From positions 202,203 through 245,115 of the forward strand of contig NZ_WTVA01000004.1 of assembly GCF_009882935.1 (NCBI RefSeq): a stretch of DNA of 42,913 nt, given 5' to 3'. Shown here one piece after another: positions 34,246-42,253 of the stretch; within the stretch, counting starts at the first letter, position 1; each line of letters opens with the position of its first letter. The position numbers were made by a program, and so were the translations under genes. This DNA comes from Sneathiella chungangensis (GTDB lineage Bacteria; Pseudomonadota; Alphaproteobacteria; Sneathiellales; Sneathiellaceae). The notes beneath the pieces are model-generated. The model saw only the letters and a list, made by a program, of their open reading frames with translations, searched no databases and was not told the DNA's origin.

Positions 34246-35561
34246 CTGAAATTCTGCCTTTTCTGATGTTCCCTGCTCTGGGAATATTGATTTTTTGCGG
34301 TATTCCTGTTGGCTTGTCGCTTTTGGCTATTGGGCTCGTGTTCGGTGTGTTCCGTTTTGGGGGGGCGGCCATTGTGCAGATATCTGCAAGCCTCGATAGC
34401 CTTACGACCTCCTACGCGGTTGCTGCAGTGCCATTATTCGTTCTCATGGGCGCAATACTGGAGCGCTCGGGAATGGCGGCGCAGCTTTTCGATAGTATAT
34501 ATGGTTGGACACGGCGCTTGCCTGGCGGGGTCGCGATTGGCGCCGTTATTATCTGCACGGTTTTTGCCGCTGCAAGCGGTATTACCGGCGCAACGGAGAC
34601 AATCGTCGGCATACTCGCTGTTCCGGCGATGAAGCGGTACAAATATGATCACCGCTTGATCGCCGGATCAATTTGCGCCGGTGGCTCGCTGGGGACAATT
34701 ATTCCGCCATCCGTTCTCGCGATTATTCTCGCGCCTGTTGCTGGGGTGCAGGTTGGAGATCTCATGGCGGGGATCGCTATTCCCGGTTTAATCCTCAGTC
34801 TCTCATATATTGTCATGATCCTGGGGCTTTGCCGCTTCAAACCAAATTTTGCTCCAAGAGATCCCGACGAAAGCCCAATAAATTATAAGGCGCTAGTTAT
34901 TTCTTCTATTCGGTCGTTACTGCCGCCACTTGTCCTGATTTCTGCAGTTCTTGGTTCGATAATGTTTGGTATAGCGACAACGACGGAAGCCGCCGCAGTT
35001 GGTTGCGGTGGGGCAGCAATACTCGCAATAATTAATCGTCAATTTAACGTGCAGAAACTCTTGGATGCCGGCGGTCGCGCGATGGTGGTATCTGTGGCAA
35101 TTTTGACGATCCTTTTTGGTGGAATGGTGTTCTCAGCGGTATTTGTCGCCAGCGGAGGCATGATGGCATCGCAGTCTTTTTTAAGGGGATTGGATATAGA
35201 CCTCGTGTGGTTGATGGTAATCGTTCTCGCGATGGGGTTTTTCCTCGGGATGATGCTTGATCAAATTTCGATAATATTCATTATCGTTCCCGTTGCTGTT
35301 CCGGTTCTCAAAGCGCTCGGTGCTGATCCCCTGGTGTTCAGTGTTCTGTTTATGCTGATCCTGCAAACCAGCTATCTAACGCCGCCCATGGCCCCAGCGG
35401 TTTTCTATTTTCGTGCGATTAGTCCGCCGGAAATTAAGTTGACCGAGATGTACAGCGGTGTAATTCCTTTTGTGTTGGTGCAGTTCATTGTTCTCTTTGC
35501 GGTAGCTGCCTTTCCGGCGCTCGCAACCTACCTTCCAAGTGTTCTCTATCCACTGAGATAG
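34242..35561 (+). CDS. TRAP large permease (DctM type), system 2
   Basis: A 439-residue membrane protein with about 12 helices and DctM motifs: PLFVLMGAILERSGM, ITGATETIVGILAVPAMKR, SICAGGSLGTIIPPSV, MLDQISIIFIIVPVAVPV and LQTSYLTPPMAPAVFYFR. The PPMAPAVFYFR end is typical of the subgroup that accompanies TakP-like receptors. AAGGA lies just before the ATG, which overlaps the preceding stop. The ornithine-cyclodeaminase-family gene follows after 78 nt. Confidence 0.93.
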   Translation: MTEILPFLMFPALGILIFCGIPVGLSLLAIGLVFGVFRFGGAAIVQISASLDSLTTSYAVAAVPLFVLMGAILERSGMAAQLFDSIYGWTRRLPGGVAIGAVIICTVFAAASGITGATETIVGILAVPAMKRYKYDHRLIAGSICAGGSLGTIIPPSVLAIILAPVAGVQVGDLMAGIAIPGLILSLSYIVMILGLCRFKPNFAPRDPDESPINYKALVISSIRSLLPPLVLISAVLGSIMFGIATTTEAAAVGCGGAAILAIINRQFNVQKLLDAGGRAMVVSVAILTILFGGMVFSAVFVASGGMMASQSFLRGLDIDLVWLMVIVLAMGFFLGMMLDQISIIFIIVPVAVPVLKALGADPLVFSVLFMLILQTSYLTPPMAPAVFYFRAISPPEIKLTEMYSGVIPFVLVQFIVLFAVAAFPALATYLPSVLYPLR

Positions 35562-35639
35562 ATGTTCTAACTGCCGAGCACCCTCGAACCCGCGAATTCA
35601 ACCGATTTATCTTTAATTGCTCGCAAAGAGGTATGACGG

Positions 35640-36590
35640 ATGCAAATTTATACCGAAAGTGAAACTCGAAAGGCATTGCCCTTTGATCAGCTGATTGAGG
35701 CGATACGCGAGATATTTAAATCGAAAGCAGAGGCGCCTCTCAGACACCACCATTCAATCCCTCTGGAGGAGCAGCCAGTTGCCACCCTGCTATTGATGCC
35801 CGCTTGGAGGGAGAGTGCTTTGGGCGGTATAAAAATTGTCAATGTGAACCCTGGAAATTCTGCACTAGGCATTCCTGCATTATCTTCGACCTACCTGCTC
35901 TTTGATGCCCAGACGGGACGCCACCTGGCGTTGCTTGACGGAGGAGAGATTACCAATCGTAGAACGGCTGCGGCATCTGCTCTGGCGACGAGTTATTTGG
36001 CAGCGGAAAATGCGCAAACCTTGCTGATTATTGGCGCTGGCCGCGTTGCAAGCAACTTGGCTTATGCTTTCCGCAGCGTCCGTCCCATTAAAGAAGTTCT
36101 GGTTTGGGATATTAATAAAGAGATGGCTGCAAATTTGATTGTGAAATTACGTAGCGACGGGATCGTAGCGAATGAGGTAAAAGATCTTGAGAACGAGATT
36201 GCAAAAGCGGATATTATCAGCTGTGCAACACTCGCAACAGAACCGATTGTAATGGGTGAATGGTTGCGTCCGGGCCAACATTTGGATCTGATTGGAAGTT
36301 TTACGCCGCACATGCGTGAAACGGACGATGTGGCGATATCACGCGCTCGCGTATATATTGATACTCAGGGTGCACTGTAGGAAAGCGGCGATTTGATTGG
36401 CCCGTTGAAGTCTGGCGCCTTGTCAAAGGATTGGATTGCCGGAGACCTATTCGGCTTATGCCGTGGCGAGGTTCAGGGACGTTGTGCGCCGGATAAGGTT
36501 ACACTATTTAAAGGCGTCGGTTCGGCAATCGAAGACTTGGCGGCGGCAATGCTAGTATATGCCTCTTTCGGTCATAAAACGTCCGACTGA
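35640..36590 (+). pseudogene. Ornithine cyclodeaminase / mu-crystallin family gene, one in-frame TAG
   Basis: The frame is 316 positions long and is interrupted only by TAG at 36378-36380 (codon 247). The family sequence continues directly after it (ESGDLIGPLKSGALSKDWIAGDLF). It has the substrate-binding lysine in GGIKIVNVNPGN and the dinucleotide motif LLIIGAGRVASNLA. Members include ornithine cyclodeaminase and pyrroline-2-carboxylate reductase (LhpI type). The hydroxyproline-type and ureohydrolase neighbours favour an imino-acid reductase. The part before the stop contains all of the cofactor domain core but lacks the last 70 residues. It is either a recent mutation, a sequence error or a truncated product. 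Confidence 0.83.
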
Positions 36591-36641
36591 GTTTCCCGCG
36601 TGTTGAGCGTAACAATTTTTGTAAGATAAAGAGGTAGCGTC

Positions 36642-36986
36642 ATGTCTATTGAAAGGTTCGATATCGGTTCTAGAATGAGCCAGGCCGTCAAACACAACCA
36701 AACAATTTATCTTGCCGGACAGGTTGGCAGCCCGAAGGGCACCATAAAAGAGCAAACGAAAGAAGCGCTGGAGAAGGTCGAAAAACTTCTCGCGGCGGCC
36801 GGATCCGAAAAATCGAAAATCTTGCAGGCCACGATATGGCTTGCGAGCATGAATGATTTCGATGCTATGAACGAAGTTTATGATGCGTGGATAGATCCCA
36901 ACAATCCTCCGGCAAGGGCTTGCGGAGAAGCCAAGCTGGCCGCGCCTGAATATCTTTTTGAAATCATCGTTGTTGCCGCCGCTTAA
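36642..36986 (+). CDS. RidA (YjgF/YER057c) family imine/enamine deaminase
   Basis: A 114-residue Rid-family protein that hydrolyses reactive 2-imino acids to 2-oxo acids, normally as a trimer. It has the conserved active-site arginine in PPARACGEAKLA and the LxxPEYLFEI end. GAGG lies 8 nt before the ATG. It stands just after the cyclodeaminase-family gene, in keeping with a pathway that makes imine or enamine intermediates. Confidence 0.9.
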   Translation: MSIERFDIGSRMSQAVKHNQTIYLAGQVGSPKGTIKEQTKEALEKVEKLLAAAGSEKSKILQATIWLASMNDFDAMNEVYDAWIDPNNPPARACGEAKLAAPEYLFEIIVVAAA

Positions 36987-37023
36987 GGCGTCCTAAAAGT
37001 TGCTGAGGTCGCCGGCAACGATC

Positions 37024-37052
37024 AGCGCTAAAAGAGAGTTTGCGCTAATTTT
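37024..37052 (+). terminator. Possible terminator after RidA
   Basis: A hairpin with arms AGCGC / GCGCT and inner pairs AAA / TTT, followed by AATTTTCT on the plus strand. It is weak but correctly placed between RidA and the convergent MATE gene. Confidence 0.4.
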
Positions 37053-37160
37053 CTGAGCGTTGATTGCGGCCGGAATAGTAGATGCATTTTATCATGGCGT
37101 GAAGATGCCGATCGGGTGCTCAATTGCTAATGGGAAGAACTTTATGTCGGACATTATGGG

Positions 37161-38573
37161 CTAACGTGCAGGTCCGGTTCCGAATATTTTGCATCCCGCG
37201 ACAATGAGTATTGTCGTAACAGCGAGCATGCCGGCAACTAAAACATACACCAGAATGTTTATTTCAACGTCCCATAGGCGGACAAGCGACCAACCGATTA
37301 TGGCGATGATCAGGAGACGCGCATTAATGGCAAGAAAAGGGATAAACGGTTTGTTGGCACCAAACAGAGCGAACGTGAGGCCCAGGGCCGCGCCGATAAA
37401 GGGTAACGGAAAAGCGATGATGTTAAGATAGCTTACGCCCGCGGAGATTACCCGTGGATCGTTGGTGAACAATTCCATCCAGTATTCTGCGGCAAATAAA
37501 GCGATCGCTCCCAAAGATGCACCGATGGCAGTTGCGATGACCATTCCGGCCCAAGCTATCTGCCGAACTCGCTCCCAATTGTTGGCACCAAGATTGGTCG
37601 CGACCATGGTGATGATAGCCGATCCCAGCGCGAAGGTGATCGGGATTTGTAATAACTCAAGCCGGCTTGCCGCACCATAGCCGGCCAGGGTTGCCTGTCC
37701 ATATCCTGCAACAAGGGTTGTTGTAACGATTACAATTAATTGATTTTGCAAAACATTTAGGGAAGCAAAACCGCCTATGCCCAGGATCTCCCTCATGTGG
37801 GACCAAGATGGCATTAGGTTTTTAAGATAAAGACGAACCAGGGACCTGCTGGAAATAAGATACAGGAATAGAACACATGCTCCGACTAAGTAAGATGACA
37901 GTATCGCGATAGCGGCGCCGTATACGCCCAGTACAGGGAAGGGGCCCCAGCCAAGAATTAGGGCGGGCGCCAGGGACAAATGGAATATTTCTCCGATAAC
38001 TATTGCGCTGGCCGGAACGATCATATTGCCAGTTCCACGAACGATGTTGGCAAGGACGTTCATGATCCATACGAATGTAATCCCGCTAAAAACAACCATG
38101 GAATATCGCGTGGCTTCCTCGAGAGTGGCGCCTTCGGCGCCCATCCAGCTATATATCGTCGGCCCCGTCGAGAGAAAAATGCAAGTGAAAAGGATGGCCA
38201 CGATCAACGCAAGTAAAATCCCCTGTGACGCCACTCGAGACGCCTGATCCTGATTGCCGGCGCCCAATGCGCGTGCGACCGCGGCTGACGTGCCGGTGCC
38301 TATGCCACTGGCCGACATCATCTGCATGATCAGGAATATGGGGAACACCAAGCTAACGCCAGCCAAGGCATCTGTTCCAATCCAGCCAACAAAAAGGGCG
38401 TCAAACGCGATAAAGGATACGCGGGCGATGGCTTCACCGACATTTGGCGCCGAAAGTCGCAAAAGTGTTCCAAAAACCGGCCCCTGTAACATGCGGTCAG
38501 TCGATGACGTTGATTTCTTCGGTTCAATTGGTGCGTCGCCATCCGGTAACCATGCTGATTGTTCGATTGTCAT
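37161..38573 (-). CDS. MATE-family multidrug efflux protein
   Basis: A 470-residue cation-coupled antiporter of the inner membrane with 12 predicted helices in two MatE repeats. Repeat 1 shows APNVGEAIARVSFIAFDALFVGWIGTDALAGVSLVFPI, and repeat 2 shows GFASLNVLQNQLIVIVTTTLVAGYGQATLAGYGAASRLE. Exported compounds are unknown. The upstream gap holds a 17-bp perfect palindrome (38652-38668) and a copy of element B (38733-38756), so its expression may be shared with the regulator B genes. No strong ribosome-binding site precedes the ATG. Confidence 0.92.
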   Translation of the reverse strand: MTIEQSAWLPDGDAPIEPKKSTSSTDRMLQGPVFGTLLRLSAPNVGEAIARVSFIAFDALFVGWIGTDALAGVSLVFPIFLIMQMMSASGIGTGTSAAVARALGAGNQDQASRVASQGILLALIVAILFTCIFLSTGPTIYSWMGAEGATLEEATRYSMVVFSGITFVWIMNVLANIVRGTGNMIVPASAIVIGEIFHLSLAPALILGWGPFPVLGVYGAAIAILSSYLVGACVLFLYLISSRSLVRLYLKNLMPSWSHMREILGIGGFASLNVLQNQLIVIVTTTLVAGYGQATLAGYGAASRLELLQIPITFALGSAIITMVATNLGANNWERVRQIAWAGMVIATAIGASLGAIALFAAEYWMELFTNDPRVISAGVSYLNIIAFPLPFIGAALGLTFALFGANKPFIPFLAINARLLIIAIIGWSLVRLWDVEINILVYVLVAGMLAVTTILIVAGCKIFGTGPAR

Positions 38574-38651
38574 TATTATTCTTTCAGTTGAGCTGGCCGG
38601 AAGAATTTTCTTCGCCCGGTTAGAGGAAGCAGCTCCAATGTCAGGAAAACA

Positions 38652-38668
38652 ATTACCTGTCAGGTAAT
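38652..38668 (-). promoter_or_regulatory. Perfect 17-bp palindrome upstream of the MATE gene
   Basis: ATTACCTG, one base, CAGGTAAT. It lies 79 nt upstream of the MATE start codon. The form is typical of operators of TetR-type repressors of efflux genes, but no TetR gene is adjacent, so the binding protein is unknown. Confidence 0.6.
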
Positions 38669-38732
38669 GAGATGGGCCGTCACCTGGAAAGGAAAATACG
38701 AAACGCTGTGCGCGTTTAACAGAGCGACAATG

Positions 38733-38756
38733 GACAAAAGCGGGTCATTTGGGACA
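38733..38756 (-). promoter_or_regulatory. Element B3, third copy, facing the MATE gene
   Basis: Read on the minus strand it gives TGTC, five bases, TGACCCG, then TTTTGTC after one base. This matches the core of B1 and B2 (TGTC-N5-TGACCCG-N-T-W-TTGTC). As with B1 and B2 the element points at the gene downstream of it, but the distance to the MATE start is about 160 nt rather than 83. Confidence 0.5.
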
Positions 38757-38830
38757 GTGCTGCACTTCGGCTACGCCATGTTGCCTTAGGAAATTTATCC
38801 GAAGGTAAAGCTGCGGACGATGAGTATCGT

Positions 38831-39856
38831 TCAAAAAGTGGAAATATCTTTAAAGCGCAGTCGATACTGGTGGGGGCTTATACCGGTTGTTCTCTTGAAC
38901 AGGCGACGGAATGAGTTGGGCTCATCATAGCCAACGGATTCGGCGATATCGTCTATCGCGTCATCCGACGTTTCCAGCATTTGTTTTGCCTCTTCAATCC
39001 GCAACGTCTGTACATAGTCCAGCGGCGTATAACCGGTTGCAGATTTGAAACGCCGTTTGAAGGTTCTCGAATTGAGGCCGGACAGTACGGTCATTTTCGC
39101 AACAGGATTTACTCTTTCATAGTTATCAGCAATCCAGGTCTGGCAGTGGGCGATGATCGCATCGTCATGCTGTTTCGGACGCACCATGGCGGCAAAGGGT
39201 AACTGGCCGTCATTGCGATCTCCAAAAAGGAAGACCTTTGCAATATGCCGCGCTTCTGCTTGACCGCAAAACCGCGCGATCAAATAAAGCGAAAGTTCAT
39301 GCCAAGAAGAGGTTCCCCCTGATGTAATCACTTGGTGCTGTTTGCCAGCAGGAACAAGAATTCTGTCCGGTTTCAAAAGAACTTTCGGATAACAGCTTTT
39401 AAAATATTCAAGCGCGCCCCAGTGAGAAGTCGCTTCGAGACCATCCAGTAGGCCGGCTTCGGCCATCATCAAGGAACCGGTACAAACGGAGCAGATAATG
39501 GCGCCTTTGCTGTGCTGATCCTTGATCCACGCAACCGCCTCGGGCCAGTCGCCAATAGGATCAATCCCCGAAAGCACATCCAGGTCGGCGACGATGACGA
39601 CATCTGAACGGTGTGCTTCTTCAAAAGTATGATCCGGAACAATTGTTGCCCCCAACGTTGTTCGGATAGGCGCCGTTGAATGGCCGACTATCCGCGGTGT
39701 CATTTTACCGCAATTTGATTGCTCGCCGGTTAGGGTTTCCCAAGCCCCGCCAACGCAGGAAAACACCTCATGGAGGCCATAAACAACATGGGCTGACATT
39801 TCTGGAACTGCCACAAGACTGACAGTGATATTTTTTGAATAAACTGAAAGAGGCAT
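38831..39856 (-). CDS. GlxA-family AraC-type transcriptional regulator (B)
   Basis: A paralogue of regulator A. The N-terminal DJ-1/PfpI-like domain has the elbow SVCTGS (Cys130 in the longer form). The C-terminal AraC domain has the two helix-turn-helix motifs SRTFKRRFKSATGYTPLDYVQ and DDIAESVGYDEPNSFRRLFKR. An ATG at 39871 would add five residues but lies inside element B1, so the ATG at 39856 is preferred; neither has a clear ribosome-binding site. It is divergent from the tandem-DUF1127 gene. Three copies of element B surround it, making it the likely regulator of the DUF1127, nitroreductase-like and MATE genes. Confidence 0.92.
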   Translation of the reverse strand: MPLSVYSKNITVSLVAVPEMSAHVVYGLHEVFSCVGGAWETLTGEQSNCGKMTPRIVGHSTAPIRTTLGATIVPDHTFEEAHRSDVVIVADLDVLSGIDPIGDWPEAVAWIKDQHSKGAIICSVCTGSLMMAEAGLLDGLEATSHWGALEYFKSCYPKVLLKPDRILVPAGKQHQVITSGGTSSWHELSLYLIARFCGQAEARHIAKVFLFGDRNDGQLPFAAMVRPKQHDDAIIAHCQTWIADNYERVNPVAKMTVLSGLNSRTFKRRFKSATGYTPLDYVQTLRIEEAKQMLETSDDAIDDIAESVGYDEPNSFRRLFKRTTGISPHQYRLRFKDISTF

Positions 39857-39865
39857 GTGCCGTAG

Positions 39866-39903
39866 TGTCATGTTTGACCCGTTATTGTCAACAATGAAAC
39901 TAA
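39866..39903 (+). promoter_or_regulatory. Element B1, operator/promoter of the tandem-DUF1127 gene and regulator B
   Basis: A 38-bp block identical to B2 at 33 positions. It contains TTGAC-N8-GTCAA as an inverted repeat. It begins exactly 120 nt before the ATG of the DUF1127 gene. The leader between holds a 6-bp stem (GCGAGC 39940-39945 / GCTCGC 39966-39971) four bases before the ribosome-binding site. Confidence 0.7.
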
Positions 39904-39985
39904 TAAAGAGATTCTTCTTGTGTCAGAAGATGCCCAACAGCGAGCCCTTTTGCTCAAATTTTTGCGCTCGCCAAAGGAGATACAA

Positions 39986-40510
39986 ATGTTGAATTTCGGA
40001 GAAACATTATTAACCGCACTTGCCTTGATTGAGCCGCGCAAGACCGACAATAGAATTTTCACGGAGCCGGTGCAGATTTCACAGACGAATAGAAGCGATA
40101 TTATTTCGGCATTGAAAGTGCCAGGTAAATGGATTGGCCGCCTTTTCCTGAAATATCGCCGCCGCCGCGATTTGGACCTGGCCAGATTCAGGCTTTATGG
40201 AATGTCTGATTTGCATTTGCAGGATATCGGACTCAGGCGTTGCGATATCTACGATGCGGTTGAGAGAAAAGCAGAGGCATACAAAAAGAAGAAGTCGGGC
40301 TTGCTTAAAGCGGTCAAGAAAAAACTAATGGATGCACGTAAGACCCGCGAGGCTTATGTGCAATTGATGTCCATGGACGCAAGACAGTTAGCCGATATTG
40401 GGCTCACGCGCAGTGATCTCCAGGCTGTCCGGAATGGCATTGTCAAGGATTTTGCCAATTGCAACCGGTTACACGCAAGCAACACTAACGATCGCCGGCG
40501 TGCCGGTTGA
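39986..40510 (+). CDS. Protein with two tandem DUF1127 domains
   Basis: A 174-residue, very basic protein. Two DUF1127 copies are visible, at about residues 55-90 (RRDLDLARFRLYGMSDLHLQDIGLRRCDI) and 115-150 (TREAYVQLMSMDARQLADIGLTRSDL), joined by a lysine-rich linker. Most DUF1127 proteins have one copy and are shorter. The ATG at 39986 has AAAGGAG seven bases upstream. A GTG at 39920 would extend the frame but has no such site. It is preceded by element B1 and a leader hairpin. Possible RNA-related or regulatory role by family, not shown here. Confidence 0.85.
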   Translation: MLNFGETLLTALALIEPRKTDNRIFTEPVQISQTNRSDIISALKVPGKWIGRLFLKYRRRRDLDLARFRLYGMSDLHLQDIGLRRCDIYDAVERKAEAYKKKKSGLLKAVKKKLMDARKTREAYVQLMSMDARQLADIGLTRSDLQAVRNGIVKDFANCNRLHASNTNDRRRAG

Positions 40511-40603
40511 TCAATCGTGGCCGTTTCGCCGTCCCCTCTCGAAATGCCGATGGCTTGACCGCGATATTTTCTCGATTTTTTCCACGCCTTGATATGCGGC
40601 AAA

Positions 40604-40641
40604 TGTCCTTTTTGACCCGATATTGTCAATAATGAGACTAA
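40604..40641 (+). promoter_or_regulatory. Element B2, operator/promoter of the nitroreductase-like gene
   Basis: 33 of 38 bases are identical to B1, and it again begins exactly 120 nt before the next ATG. The leader holds a matching stem (GGCGAGC 40677-40683 / GTTCGCC 40703-40709, one G-T pair) followed by TGGAGA. The stem starts at the same offset as in the B1 leader. Confidence 0.7.
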
Positions 40642-40723
40642 CGGGGCGCGCCAAATTATGTGAAAAGCCCTGCAACGGCGAGCCATCTTAACATCTTTCC
40701 TCGTTCGCCCAATGGAGAAGAAA

Positions 40724-42127
40724 ATGCTCAAAACTACACGTCGTAAATTGCTCGGCGGATCGATGATCGGTGCCAGCGCGCTCCTAAGTGGAGTCGGCTT
40801 GAACGCAACGGCTGACGAACTGAACAGAAAAGGAAAAATCATGCTGAACAAGTTACCGGCCTTGCCAAACGGGCTGATTGAAGCCGCCGAATTTCCGCTG
40901 ATTGAAGCCATTCATGGCCGCCGCTCCCGACGGTTTGCGCGCGGCGCGTCGATTCCGGAAGGGCCGCTGGCCTACACTTCCAAACACGATCCCGCGCCGC
41001 TCAGCGACATGGAGCAGCTTTTGTTGCTGACCACAGTTGGCGGGAATACCGGATGGTCGAACCTTATCCCCAATAACCGTTTTTATCTGCCCAAGATTCC
41101 GAATTACGCAGGGGCTGCCGGTGGTCGCACCTTTCCATCCGCCGCGGGATTTCACACGACGGAAATTTTTTATACGGATGACAAGGGAACATATTTTTTC
41201 CCGACAAGGGATATGCCTGCCACAACCGCAAAATCGGCTGAGGATGGAACGGATCTCAACGCCTATCTCAACGAGCATAAGGCTCGAATTGTCAAGCTTT
41301 CCGACGGCCGTTTGAATACGCCGGCCACTCCTTTGCATATGGAAATGCACAACGAATGGTGCGCGAATGTTCCGGGAAGTACGCTAATTATTCCGGTGGC
41401 GGATCTCGCTCAACATATGATCCTTGTCATCTGTTATCTGGTTCAGAACGGGGCTTGCATTTATGACGACGTCAATAATCAGCCGATCTCAGGCCTGGAA
41501 AAGTTCAAGAACCTTGTGGATATCGAAAACCCGTATCCGCTTAGCTATGTTGAGCAGCTGGGGCTTACGGAAGTTACGGTTGAGCTGTCCACGTCATGCT
41601 ATGCGGGGGCGCTGATGCTTCAGGCTCTCGGGCTTGGCGGTTGGATGTATGAAGGGATAAATCCGTTCAGTATTCTCGGTGCCAGTGGCGATCCGGATGT
41701 ACCGGGGTTGGGTTTCCGCTTTGATATGCTCGAGGAGCAGCCCTTGCCGAATGTGACAGGCCTTGAAGGTGTGTTTGAAGGCCATTGCCCGCCGCATTTC
41801 AAGGATATGCGCGCTGCCGTTGACTCCGTCGTTACCCGAAAATTTGGTGACGGTGGACCTTTCAATAAGCAGACAGACGGACCCTATAAGCAAAACGCAG
41901 AAATTCGGGGCAGCGCTGCGCCAATCGGTGATGAGTTTATCGATTGCGTCACGACCATGGCGCAATACATTTTCGACAAATTTGGGCGCTTCCCGGCAAC
42001 CGTTCCCCCGATTTTCACCTTGATGTATCTGCAGGCGCATCAACTCGATACGGAGTTTTATGACACGCATTTTACATCCGGTGCTTATCTTAGAACGCAT
42101 GCCGATCACGATAAAAACTGGGTCTGA
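40724..42127 (+). CDS. Tat-exported nitroreductase-like protein
   Basis: A 467-residue protein. The N-terminus TTRRKLLGGSMIGASALLSG is a twin-arginine-type signal, suggesting export of a folded, cofactor-bearing protein. The body resembles the nitroreductase/SagB-type flavin fold in AIHGRRSRRF, PLSDMEQLLLL and the late YAGALMLQALGLGGW helix. The long middle part is not familiar to me. ATG 40724 has GGAG six bases upstream, and the ATG at 40712 overlaps that site. The equal 120-nt distance from B2 supports this start. The MddA-like gene follows 126 nt later. Function is unknown, and an FMN-dependent periplasmic redox enzyme is a reasonable guess. Confidence 0.65.
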   Translation: MLKTTRRKLLGGSMIGASALLSGVGLNATADELNRKGKIMLNKLPALPNGLIEAAEFPLIEAIHGRRSRRFARGASIPEGPLAYTSKHDPAPLSDMEQLLLLTTVGGNTGWSNLIPNNRFYLPKIPNYAGAAGGRTFPSAAGFHTTEIFYTDDKGTYFFPTRDMPATTAKSAEDGTDLNAYLNEHKARIVKLSDGRLNTPATPLHMEMHNEWCANVPGSTLIIPVADLAQHMILVICYLVQNGACIYDDVNNQPISGLEKFKNLVDIENPYPLSYVEQLGLTEVTVELSTSCYAGALMLQALGLGGWMYEGINPFSILGASGDPDVPGLGFRFDMLEEQPLPNVTGLEGVFEGHCPPHFKDMRAAVDSVVTRKFGDGGPFNKQTDGPYKQNAEIRGSAAPIGDEFIDCVTTMAQYIFDKFGRFPATVPPIFTLMYLQAHQLDTEFYDTHFTSGAYLRTHADHDKNWV

Positions 42128-42253
42128 CGGTACCAGAAAAAGATTTTCGGGCGGTTGAAATAGGCCGTAAATGCCGCCGCTCGAATTCTGGTAAGTTTCT
42201 GAAATCACAGATTAATACAAAAAAATTACATGCTTATTTAACGGAGAATCACC

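Noticed and set aside
22753-36380. Pyrrolysine-type or other recoding of TAG as an explanation of the in-frame stops
   Set aside because: TAG also ends intact genes here, one broken gene has TAA, and no pyl genes or methylamine methyltransferases are in the window.
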